Positions 37,541 to 49,700 of a stretch of 64,000 nt of DNA are shown here, in pieces. This DNA is from Amphiura filiformis (taxonomy: Eukaryota; Echinodermata; Ophiuroidea; Amphilepidida; Amphiuridae). Below the pieces are notes generated by a model that ran no database searches, was not told the origin of the DNA, and saw only the letters and a list, made by a program, of their open reading frames with translations. The translations under genes were made by a program, and so were the position numbers. The stretch lies in contig NC_092628.1 of the NCBI RefSeq assembly GCF_039555335.1, positions 65,675,292-65,739,291 on the forward strand. Direction: 5' to 3'. Positions within the stretch are counted from its first letter, which is position 1; each line of letters begins with the position of its first letter.

Positions 37541-37640
37541 GCCATGGGAAGAAAAAGAGAGGAAAAGGAGGGGAGAGAAGAAAAGAAAAGAGGAGAGGAA
37601 GAGGGAAAAGAGGAAAGAAAAGGAAGAGGAGTGAGGTACA
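37541..37640 (+). repeat. ~100-bp polypurine (GA-rich) tract
   Basis: Nearly uninterrupted A/G on the plus strand (GAAAAAGAGAGGAAAAGG...), with only isolated pyrimidines towards the right end. The purine-only composition makes any ORF here meaningless. Confidence 0.8.
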
Positions 37641-37799
37641 AGATAATAGGGGAGGGTTGTGAGGCAGTGAAGCTACTGAATGGAAGAGAGGAAATCTTTA
37701 AAGACACTGCTTATGCAAAAATGGGAAGAATTCACATTATTGTTCAAGAAATAAGAGCAAAAAAAAGAAAGAATAAGACCACGAACACAGCCGTGCTGT

Positions 37800-39140
37800 G
37801 ACCCCTTATTGACCTTTGACCCCAAGATATATGAAAGTCCCATAGACATTGGCTAGTGTCAATGTACATTTGCATGTGGCATCACTATGCCATGTTACTT
37901 GTGGCAGTAGGGGCATTTTGAAGGTATTTCGTTTTATACCGGAAGTGACCCTTGATGACCTTTGACCCAAAATATAAAAAAATACCACATATACACTGGG
38001 TAACCACAATTCATATATGAACATACCGTTACTGACCTTTGTTTTTCTTAGCTAATAAATTTTTTTTTAAGGTTTTTCGTTTTATCGCGGAAGTGACCCC
38101 TTAATGACCTTTGACCCAAATCTGTGTACACCCCATATACACTGGGTAACACCAATGCATGTGTGCAAGTGGTATCACTGTCCTACGTAATTTGTGGAAT
38201 AAGATGCATTTTATAAGTATTTCGTTTAATACCGGAAGTGACCCCTTAATGACCTTTGACCCCAAATTAAAAAATACCACATATACACTGGGTAACCGCA
38301 ATTTATGTGTGCATATACCGTTACTGTCCTACGTTTTTCTTAGCTAATAAAATTTTTTGAAGATATTTCGTTTTATACCGGAAGTGACCCCTTAATGACC
38401 TTTGACCCCAAATCTGTGTACACCCCATATACACTGGGTAACACCAATGCATGTGTGCAAGTGGTATCACTGTCCTACGTAATTTGTGGAAGAAGATGCA
38501 TTTTATAAGTATTTCGTTTTATACCGGAAGTGACCCCTTAATGACCTTTGACCCCAAATTAAAAAATACCACATATACACTGGGCAACCACAATTTATGT
38601 GTGCATATACCGTTACTGTCCTACGTTTTTCTTAGCTAATAAAAGATTTTGAAGATATTTCGTTTTATACCGGAAGTGACCCCTTAATGACCTTTGACCC
38701 CAAATCTGTGTACACCCTATAGACACTAGGTAATTACAATACATGTGTGCAAGTGGCGTCACTGTCCTACGTAATTTGTGGGAGAAGATGCATTTTAAAG
38801 GTTATTTCGTTTTATACCGGAAGTGACCCCTTAATGACCTTTGACCCATATAAAAAAAAATCACATATACACTAGGTAACTGCAACTCAGATGTGAACAT
38901 ACCGTTACTGCCCTATAGTTTGTTTAGCTAATAAAAAATTTTGAAGGTATTTCGTTTTATACCGGAAGTGACCCCTTAATGACCTTTGACCCCAAATCTG
39001 TGTACACCACGTAGACACTGGGTAATATTAATGCATGTGTGCTAGTGGCGTCGCTGTCCTACGTAAGTTGTGGGAGAAGATGCATTTTTAGTTGAAATCA
39101 CGTTTTTGACCCCTATGACCTCTGCGTGACCTTTGACCCC
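37800..39140. repeat. Tandem array of ~146-bp units, each with TGACCTTTGACC
   Basis: The motif TGACCTTTGACC starts at 37810, 37956, 38105, 38250, 38396, 38542, 38688, 38835, 38980 and 39127, so steps are 145-149 bp. Two unit types alternate (AAATCTGTGTACACCCC versus AAATTAAAAAATACCACAT), giving a ~292-bp higher period. Most units also contain ACCGGAAGTGACCCC just before the motif. Non-coding on both strands. Confidence 0.95.
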
Positions 39141-39289
39141 ATGAAAAGGAATTCAGTGTATCAATACTAATGCCACTGAGAAGAGGACAAACTGGAAAAT
39201 ATATAGGTAATTTAAAAAGAAGAACCATAAAACACAAGTTGTGCTCCCTCTTACAAAAATGAAAGATGAAATGGGGGGGCAAAGGAAAA

Positions 39290-39567
39290 GAAAAGGGGAA
39301 AGGAGCCTCTGTCCCACCAAAATTGACCCCAAATTAGTGTAAAATACCAACATTTTTCGCGCTGCACGCGCACATTGTCCTCATAACGCCTTTTTTTGGA
39401 AGCTTGAAGTCTTAACATATAGGCTAGAGTCGCTCTAAAATTAAATGCCATGTTAACATTCTCATCTTTTGAAGTGCAGAATAAAGCTATTTATGCATGG
39501 TATAATTGAGGAAATCTTGAGCCTAAAAACCTTGCTCCTGAGGAAGAAATCACAATTTGCACCCCTG
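39290..39567 (-). repeat. Dispersed repeat, copy 1 (inverse of 52176-52450)
   Basis: It shares ATTCTCATCTTTTGAAGTGC, AATAAAGCTAT, GGAAATCTTGAGCCTAAAAA and GAAGAAATCACAATTTGCAC with the complement of the interval at 52176-52450. Non-coding. Confidence 0.75.
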
Positions 39568-40787
39568 GTGTGCCCTTCAAATCGTTCGCCTGTTTTGTAC
39601 GATTGCAAATTAGCTCTTCGATTCAGTAAACTATGACTTTGCTATAAAGAGCGATTATCGCCCCCCCCCACCAGCCATTTGCTCCCCTCCCCCTCCCAGG
39701 CGACGTGTTTCCGAATCCAGACTAGTGTTATTCCGATTCAGAAAATGAATTTCAGTTCAATTCAGATTTAATTCTCAATGATTAAATCAAATTTAATTCT
39801 TATTTTGTAAAATCATTTTGATATAATTTAAATTCAATTCTTCTAGTTTAAATCATTTTGTTTAGGCTAATTCAAATTCACTGCATCGAAATTAACTGGG
39901 AACCAGTTTCAATTCCAATTTACAACATGTATATTCGATTCATATTCAAATTCAATTCTTATTACTACCAACACTGACACATTTTACAGGTCATGTGACT
40001 GAAGCAGTTCAATTAGAAAGTTTTTTGTAACTTATAAGCTGATAATACAAGTGAAATGGCAGAATCGAAATACATGTTGTATGCACTTTTGATTCAATAA
40101 ATCGAATTGAAAAAAAAAAAAAAAAAACCACATTTTGATTCAATGCATTGAATTGAAATGAAAAAAAACAAACCCAAACACATTCGATTCAACGCATTGC
40201 ATTGAATTCAAATGAAAAGAAAAACATTTTGATTCAATGCATTGAATTTACTGGTAAAATGAAAAAAAACACACACATTGAAATGAAAAAACATTTCGAT
40301 TCAATGAACTGAATTGAAATGAAAAATGGCCAAAATTGTTATTCAATTCAATTCCTAGATTCCATTACTTCCATGTAGATTCAAATACCGAAATGTATTT
40401 CGTTCTGGGTTCGTCGCAGCCTGGTTCGTCGTTCAGGTTTTGAAAGGACGCCCTCATTTACTATTATAGTCAAGGTCAGTAACTTTTAGACACTGATTTG
40501 CATAACAGTAACGTAGCAACAACACGCTTACTGGAAGAAGTACTTCGGCAGGCAGATGTGTTCATGCGCGACCAAGAAAATAAATAATATATAAAATTCC
40601 ACTTTGAGGATATTATAGCGTGACCTAAATTTTAATTTTGACACAAAATAATTCTAAATAGCGAAAGAGTAGGCCTATTGGTCGTAAACATAATTACAAT
40701 TTTTACCCAAATTAATTTTATGCGGATGGATATTCACTGCACCTTGGAAGGTATAAAAACTTTTTCCGCACAGCAGAAGTCAAAAAG
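39568..40787. other. Intergenic region upstream of FAM184
   Basis: It contains a poly-C tract near 39661 and a low-complexity zone (39730-40380) rich in GATTCAATGCATTGAATTGAAATG-type words of alternating orientation. No gene was seen. Confidence 0.6.
40752..40758 (+). promoter_or_regulatory. TATAAAA motif upstream of the FAM184 start codon
   Basis: TATAAAA lies 36 bp before the ATG. If it were a true TATA box the 5' UTR would be only a few bases, so it may be fortuitous or lie within the 5' UTR. Confidence 0.2.
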
Positions 40788-43700
40788 ATGGCGACGAAGA
40801 TGTCGTACGGAAATCCATACCAAAGCAAAGGGGCTTCGGCCCCTAATGGCCCTATTGGTGGAGAAGTGACACCAGAGCTGCATATAAAGATGTCTAAGAA
40901 GATAGCGCAATTAACTAAGGTTTGTGTATTTTTTGTTTTTTGTAATGGTTAAGTGATATGATGGAGTTTATGTTTGATCGACGGCCGATCACAACAACAA
41001 CACACACTGACATGCTGACACACACATATGCACCATCTGCCATGGCACAGTCCAGTCAATGACTGCAGTGCTGTGTATGCAGCTTACCTGTACCAAGCAT
41101 GCAAGTAAAGTTTTATTCAGATTTCCTTTTACAAATTAAGCGTACTGCTAGCCGTCCAGCACGTATTATTTGCACAAGGTCCAATGCACACGCTTGACGT
41201 CGCGCACATAGACGCGATCCGATGCCGATGCCTGGTTAAGCTGTCAAAGAAATCTGAATATAGACATGATAGACTTTACATTAATAATCATGATAATGTG
41301 CAGGGTGGCTTGTATAAATGTGACAACGCAGCTAGCTGTCATTGTACCATCATAGCCTGAAACATCATGGCCCTAGCTAGTTCAAGTTTAGAGCATGAGA
41401 GCGTTTTTAAAAAGCCGCCCCATGCATTACTCGAGCATGTCGAGAACTCTATTCTGTCGGTCGGACATCCGGGCATGAACCGGCTGACAATAACACTGCC
41501 ACTGGAGTGAAAGCAACATTCACATTCACCATGTTCACTGACATCTAGAGTGTACGTATTACAAGCTATCACACTATTGTGCCAGGTTCGACTCTCTGCA
41601 AATAAAAATATGCGATAAGTTGTTTTCACTCCAATGCATGAATTGAATGGATGTGACGTGGCCCCGACCAAGAGAATAGAAAAATTATTACATTTGTGTA
41701 CATTAGACGTTCGCTTTTGTATCTCTTTCCTTGTTGGAAAGGTATAACGTTGTGGAGATAGGAACATGTACGACCATCCGGGACCTACTCTGCCATGTTT
41801 GGCTGAGTAACGCTACATTGAACACGGTCTTTTGTGCCTTTTGTGTAAATTATCCTCTGACAGGTATTGTGTTGAGAAATGACCTCACGACTTTCACATG
41901 CTTAGAATTGTACCATTGACATTTATCAAATTTTGACGCTAGGACAACGATCGGATCTTTCTATATATGCAGATCATATTCGTTAGCCTGATATCTGGCC
42001 TTTAAACTTACCAATATTCTTCAGAAACTTGCTCATACATCTTTACGGCATGAAATAGACGACATTTGTGTGATATTGGCAATGTCAAAGGTTACGATAA
42101 TCTGGACTATTCTACTTTACGGGGGAGTCCGAAAATGAACTTTGGCAGGGGCTGAAATGCATTTTTTACTAACGCAATCTCTGTTTGTAACTAAAGCATT
42201 TGGAGTTCCAAGACAATCCAGCGTGTATTTTTTATTCCAACGGGCGGCCGGCCGGTCGGTCATGCGTGAGTTATTCTCGTTTTATACAGGTGTTTTACGT
42301 TTCATGTTAATTTACTATTCCTAGTCCACTACTCCGTCATTTATCCACCCCACAAGTAAAATGGACATGAAGACCCCGGGATGTGGCGAGGTCAGATGCG
42401 GTTGCAGGCTACCCATAATACTAAGCGTAAAGCGTATGATGGGCTATGTATCTATCGTATCCCACAAACTACATTGTACCAAATAAAATCTCATGGTAAT
42501 AGACTGCAAAGCATTATTATTGGTAGGGAAGATCATGTTGGCTTTCCTCAACGCAAACTTTTAGACTAGGGTTTATTGATTTTATTTTCATAGGTGACTG
42601 CACAACCAGCACTCTTTGTGTACTCATCTCCTTCAATCCACTCATAAACTGTTGTCCAATGTCATCATCCACTTCAGATACTTGACTGAAGTACCAAGTA
42701 TAGCAATTACTTGCGTTGGAGTCACTCAACCGTGTCCCTCATTTGGAGACATTTGAGTAGATTCTATTCTAAATGTTTGCGTTGCTCAGAGCCAGCCTGT
42801 TGTTGCAAATGGAAAAAGTCACAGCGCCCTCGGCGCATCAGGTCAAGAGGTCAAATGATGCCAATGATGTAAATAACGGAAGAACCGAACAATTCCTCCA
42901 AGTAAATGCAAGCGTTTTCACGGCAAATCAACAGGGATCGTCGAATTGAAGGTAACACAAATGGGTACAATATGATGGTCAATATTGAGGTTCATTTAAA
43001 TAGGTAGGGAAAGTGTGCATAAATATGAAAAATATGTTTTTCAAATGGAATTTTACAGCTCTTGCGGTGACCCACGAACACAATGAAAAGGTCAATTTTC
43101 ATCATTTATTTGTTCTGTTGCATTCAACCATCTCCAACAATTTTTTTCAATGTAAGTGCCTCTGGCCCTAGTGGAAGTAAAAACGGATACTATGGCCAGA
43201 GTTCTAGGGCTAGTGTACATCGTGGAACATTCAACTACGCTTGTTACTCCGCGACTAATCATGCTAAGGCCAATGAAAGTCAACTCCTTGTTTCCCGTTA
43301 CACAATTTTTCATGACTGTGTAGGTGACCATTTCATTTTTCATTATTCATTATTTCATACCATTTCATTATTGCATCTGTTACAGGTGTAAACCAATAAC
43401 TACCCATGTATACAAAACATGTGATAAATCACAGTTTGTAGTTTACAGATGTACATTGTACTTTGTAGTTTACAACCACATGAAGGTGATTGTACAACTA
43501 TTATCAAAAGTTTCACAATATTTTTACGGGATTGAGATCAGAGCAGATCAAAAAGTGTGAGACAGAGAAGTGAGTAGGTATTCATTATTAATTCATTATT
43601 AACCATATACCATGCTCCTACTGCAAAGAAAATCCCCGAAAATCAACTGAATTTTTGCAAGGTCATTTTGTGGTCATCCGAGGTCACCCACGAGTCATCT

Positions 43701-46700
43701 GAGGTCAAATTAGTAAAAACTGTTGCATAGGCACAAAACTTGGTAGGTACAGACAACATTTAGAGCCAAAATTTTGGAAGGTCATTTTGGGGTGATGGGG
43801 TCACCCACGGGTCATCTGAGGTCAAATTAGTAAAAACTGTCGTATGGGCATGAAACTTGGTGGGTACAGTCACCATCAGCCAGGTAATCGCGCCCAGCCG
43901 AACCGCCAAATGTGGGTAACCGCCTAGTAAACAATAATTTCCAACAACTGAGGAGTCAAATTTTACTACAGTTAATTTCCGACTCCAAACAACAATAATA
44001 AAAGTCATTTTTTAACCACATTCCACTGCATACATTTTCAAAATATCGTGCATGCTCAGATTCGTGGAATTATTTATTGGTAAGCTGTTCAAAAAAGTAG
44101 CACAATTTGCTGAAAACTGAATCAATTCCCACCGGGTTTTCTTTCACTCAGTGGGCGCCATGATGCTTATTGATATTCTAATATAAAAAGGTCATAGGTT
44201 GCGTATTTTGTATAATTCGGAAACTCCGCTGCTAAATTTCATTCATATATCCAAAGTCGGAAGCTTTTTCCGACCGATAATGGTGGTTACGTCACCTAAA
44301 AATTAGCTATCTGCGCGTGCGCGGAGTGAAAATAACATCGGCCATTATACACTGCCAAATGCATACTTTGGTTACGCCCTCTCATGGTAGTTTCACGTTA
44401 TAACAGGACTAGAGACTGACCGATCAGGTCCTTAATCTGAATCGGCCGATTGACCGATCAATTCCCTCTTTGATCTGCCGATTCGATCACCGATTACCAA
44501 TTCCCCAATTGTAAACAATGGCTGCCATCGCCGTGAGTAAATTTTACCCGTATGTTGAAAGGGTACTTGTACATGTACGATACGCAAAGCATTACCATAT
44601 AATTATGTATGCTCTGAGCACAAAAAACACACTCCCGTATTCATTTAAAATACTTAATTTGACCAGCGGGCGCATTATAGCCAAATTGCTTGCCATTGGA
44701 CGCAATATACGGGGAAAAGAAAAAAAGAAAGAAATTTAACAAAAGAAAGAAAGAGATAGGAGCGATCGAGCTAAAAAGGAAATATAGACAAATCCGACGA
44801 GCCAAGTGATTGATGGTCAGGATTAAGTTGGCCAATAGTAAGCACCGGGAAAATGCGCGATTTTTGAGAGCAAATTTCGCGCACCAGTTTTAGAAAATTA
44901 GCAATTTGCGTGATTTGTCCATAATATTCCCAAAAAGCATGCATTTTCCCCAAAAATGTTAATGGTTTAGGGTATTTACGTAATTAAATAGCAATTTGGC
45001 GTGGTATTTTAAGCACCATTTGGGTCCTATAGTCTCTTTCATCATGTAACCTGTTCAGTTCTGCGATTCTTTCAGTTTTAGTAATTTATTGCTCCTGTTT
45101 ACTCAACTAGCGGAGGCTTACGTGGAGTGTGGGCATTCTGCTAGTGTAAAATCATTTACTCTCAAAATGAAGACTTCAAATGTCAAAATAATGGTATCCC
45201 ATCAAAGTCTAGTGCATGTCTGACATTGTCTGATAAATATTCAATCAATGCGTGTCTTTTGAATTCACCAGACTATTTATGTGTAATATGTTTCAAACTA
45301 TAAAATTTGCCAATGTGACAAACCATGAAACCAAGTGAGGCCAATGTCACACTTATTTATGATTTTGTTGCCTATTATTATGAGAATAAACCATGTCTTA
45401 GCAGCGATTAACATTAAAAAGAAGTAAAAATAAATCAAAATCTGCATGCCCGCACTTCTTATGTCAGAGTTGTGGAGGACAACCAAACTTGTTTTGCCTT
45501 AAAATACAAATACTGTCAGCTGCTTGTCAATGTCATACATTTTCAAAATAAAGTTCTAAGATTCAGAGGAAGTTGTTTTCAAAGCATTTGAACAGTGTAA
45601 ACCAGCTTTATAGATATAAATTACTATAATTCAAACAAGATTAAAACTAAAGCTTCATTAGTGTGGTTTAATTGCACCAATTGATGTGATAAAGATATCA
45701 TTATGTGATAGTACTGCTTATTGCTGCAAATATATCAATGTCTCTGAAATATATCATTATCATGCAGATAGCATGACAAATTGCATCAATTTATTAGTTT
45801 GAACTTTAAATATACAGGGTGTCCAAAAAAAAAGAGGCCCCTCATTGCGCCCTGTTTTTCTCCTATCTCTGAAAACTTAATCAAATATATTTTGGTATGT
45901 AAAAAAACCTTAAGTCGTTAGCTTTAATAACCCAAAACAATTTTCTCAATCGGTTTACAACCTTTGAAGATATGCCCTTTTAAGAAACTAGCGGGACACC
46001 CGCGCTACGCGCGGGTCCCCGCTAGGTGAGTAAATGGGAGCGTTCACTAAAACGGGAGGAATTACTGAACAGGTAGAATCATTGAAAAGGTAAATTTCAT
46101 TTATCTGAGTCTGACCCTCGTTAAGCCTAAGTTTCCATTTAAGCTTCTTTCTTTCTTTTTAGTTTCTTCTACATGGGCCAATTTTGTTCCATTTTTAAAA
46201 ACATTTTGCTGCTAAGCTTGCAAATTTCCGCCGTTACCATGTTTTTTATTTACTCAATCCGCTCCCATTATTTTCTAAATCTGTCCTTTCTTACATTTCC
46301 CTGTTGACTTCATTTTTTATTTGCTGCTTAGCTTGTGATTTCCCGTTTTCATGTTATTTATTTAGTTCTGTCCTCAGTTTAATAGCTTTTTTTATTTAAA
46401 TCATCTAATTTTATTAGATTTTATTATTCTTTCCTTCTTTAGCCTATTTTATTCCCTGTTTTCATTTTCTTACTGTGACTAACTATAGGCTAACCCACAT
46501 ACTCGTAGGCCTACCTGTTTGTCCTCATTTTGTTTTCTTTTTTAATTACAGTAGGCCTACCTCTTCATGTTGTTTGTACTTTTAACACACATCTTTTCCC
46601 CAGATTTATTACGCCACGGTCGGTCGTTCACCCGTATTATCATTCATTGCGCGACTCTAAGGCCGCTTACTGCTGCCGACATGGCGTAGTGTTGCGTTAC

Positions 46701-49700
46701 CTTGGCGCTATCGCTGAGCTTACGCGAGCGGCTTGGCATTAGATACGCCCATACGACGCGCACGGGCTAGCTTGACAACTGACTCCCTTTTTTGTTTACC
46801 CAGCATAGCAACGTACCACATTTTCACTGATTTTGAGGCCAATTCTTGACCGTTTTCAACCAAATAAAGTTTAAACACGTTTCCGTATATTCATCGATCT
46901 CCGTATGAATTTGGCGACATTTGGATTGAAACTGACGGAGCCTTTCCATGATACATAGATAGATACAACATTTCCCTATTTATAGTAAGATGTACCCGTT
47001 TTTCACTCTGTCCACGGAGAAGGTTTGGCTACTTCAAAGATTGAAAAGGAGTACACATACCATGCATGAATATCAAACATTCCTCAATGATAACGTTATA
47101 AAATAACTTTATTTATGGAATGGGCTTACCCAGTGGGTTTATGGGCAATGGATTTTGTTAATAGTGTCATTAATTTGTGGGTAAAATTGATGCGAATGGG
47201 ACTTCTTTTTGCTTTACTTTACTTACTTTTGTTTTATTATGTTTCTTACTTTCTTTCTTTGTTGTTTCTTGATTTCTTTTTTATTTACAACACAAGTCAT
47301 TTCTCTTTTTCCCTAAAAGGCTGTTTGGTTTGTCTTTGGTTCTTCTGAACTGAGTTTACTGTGCTGCTCTGCCCTCTACCTGGTTGCCTCCTTGGCGAAT
47401 ACAGGTTTCAGCCCTGGTCCTCATTGCATCAATTGCGTTGCGTTCCATACTTTTGCGCCGGATACTTGCGAATGCAATCAGTAATACGTTTGCGAAGATC
47501 TTAGATTTTGCCACAAAGGAAAAAAAAAGTGGTGTGAGGTCTGGTGATTGTGCAGGCCACTCCACAGCATGAGCCAACACAACCACTCTGTTTGCTATCC
47601 GTGGACAGAGTGAAAAACGGGTACTTTTATTCAAAAGGGCATATCTTCAGAAGTTGTCAGCCGATTGAAATAATTGTTTTGGTTTAAATTAAAGCTAACG
47701 ATTAAAGGTTTCTTTACATAACAAAATATATTTAATCAACTTTTCAGAAATAGGAGAAAAAGAGGGCGCAATGAGGGGCCTCTTTTTTTTGGGACACCCT
47801 GTACTTACATTATTGTAGACAGTGGCATTTTCGTTCTTGCCACCAGACAATGTACAATGAATTCCATCTAAAAATAAGGGATAACTTTACAGGCCAGATG
47901 GTACCAGTCACAGTTGATTATCAGTCTGTCAAGAGTCACAGTTCACCCCTCTCTGGCAGCTCTTTAAGAATTTATCAAAAGCTGGTGCCACACACCCTGC
48001 CAAAAGTTGAGTGCCTAGAAGTGCCTACTTAGTATTAAAATATTAACTTTGTTGGATGACTTTAAAATTAGCAAATTCATTGCACAATTGTTATTAAATT
48101 TCTTTGTGTGTTATTGTTGAAATGCAATTTTCTTTTGATAATCTCTAAATATAAATTATAACATTTGTATGTAATTCTTTTCAAAGACATACATCGAAAG
48201 AGCAAAATCTTATTACATTTTTTGAATTTTTGATATTTATTTGACAATAACAACATCAGCAGCAACATTTAAAGCCCAAAATGCACAGGTTTTGTCCTTC
48301 TTGTAGTGATGGTCCTATTGTACTGTTAACAGTGTCCGAAATAAGGAAAATATGGAGGTTATCCCGAGGATAACTAAAGCATAAATTCTGCTTGTCCTCA
48401 ATACATTTTGGTTGTCCCCAAAATGTGTTATACTTTTGGAGGTAAAATATAGTGGTTGTCCAGGGGATAAGTACATAGCTCAATATGGTTGTCCCCAGTG
48501 ATTTTTGGACAAGAGGATAACTTGATAAGTGCTTATTTCGAACATTGACTGTTAATTTTTTTGTTACTTTCTTTCTTCAGGTGATTTATTCCCTAAACAC
48601 CAAAAATGATGAACATGAATCAGCATTTCAAAATCTCAAGGAAAGTCATGAGGAGGAGATGCAGAAGCTCATTGCTGATACCAAAAATAAAATGGCACAG
48701 TACCAGAGCAAGGTGGGCAAAGAGATGGAACTACGGCAGAGACTTCAGTCATTGGAAGCCACCTTGGCTGGTAATGAGTCACACAGACATGAAGCCATGG
48801 AAGAATTTAATTTGTTTAAGAGGAAAGCAGTGGAACGAGAATCGCAAATTAAAGCAGAACACTCTCAGAGGGTGCTGAGTCTATCCCAAGACTTGCTTTC
48901 TATCAAGAGAGACTTTGAGGATAGATTTAGACAATTTGAAGATGTGAAACAGAGGTTAGAAAGTGAAAGAAATAACCAAATTGCAGAGTTACGGACAAAC
49001 CATGCTGCAGAATTAAGTGAATTGCAACAAAAACTCAAATCGTCACAGTCAGAGGTATCTCAAGAAAAGGAGCAACTTATCTTGCAGTACAATGCAGAGA
49101 TAAACAAATTACATGAACAGTGCGAGGCATTAACTGTGGAAAAGAAGCATTTATGTGATGATTATGAATCAAAACTTAGTAAAGCACAGGCTTTTTATGA
49201 AAGAGAACTTGCAGTTTTGAAAGAACAAACTCAGTCAAGCGCTGCTAATGAATGGAAGGAACAAGAAGCTTTGTTAAGAAAACAATTTAATGAAAAGGAA
49301 CATGCTCTTCAGAAAAAGATTGGTGATTTGAATGCTCAGCTATCTGTGGTGGAGGAAGATTTAGCGGAATATAAGAATAAATTGCAGGCGGCTGAAAGCA
49401 CCTTGGCTAATAAGGACGCCAACACAATTGGTCTCGGAAAACAGGTTGGTAACTTTTTATTTCCATTTTAAAGACTGAGAATCATTTTTGGGGACTAGTG
49501 GTACAGAAAAAAGTTACACATTTATTTAGTTAAATTTTTAAGCTGGGCTAGTATGACAGCGTATACTGTGTATATTCCTTACTGAGTCACCTTGTGTTCT
49601 GAACTTCTTGTCCAATACAATCAAAGTATTCTATCCCAGTTCTGGCCCCAAGCTGGCCCAGTTCTTACCCGGTTATACCATGATAATTCATGAAGCTGTA

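Larger units (their letters stand above)
40920..48580. other. FAM184 intron 1 (7.7 kb)
   Basis: It holds the MITE at 41106, a ~120-bp tandem duplication (43659-43890) and the mariner/Helitron composite (45815-47801). Around 44400-44500, repeated GACCGATCA/TCGGCCGATTG words look like one end of another element. A TTGTCC(C/T)C...GGATAAC repeat zone precedes exon 2. Open frames near 41340-41770 show no family motif. Confidence 0.7.

Noticed and set aside
37541..37801. Lys/Glu/Arg-rich frame in the GA tract
   Set aside because: Caused by the polypurine composition; no domain and no gene context.
41339..41767. 142-codon minus-strand frame in FAM184 intron 1
   Set aside because: No recognisable motif or repeat match, and it lies in intronic sequence near a MITE; probably chance.
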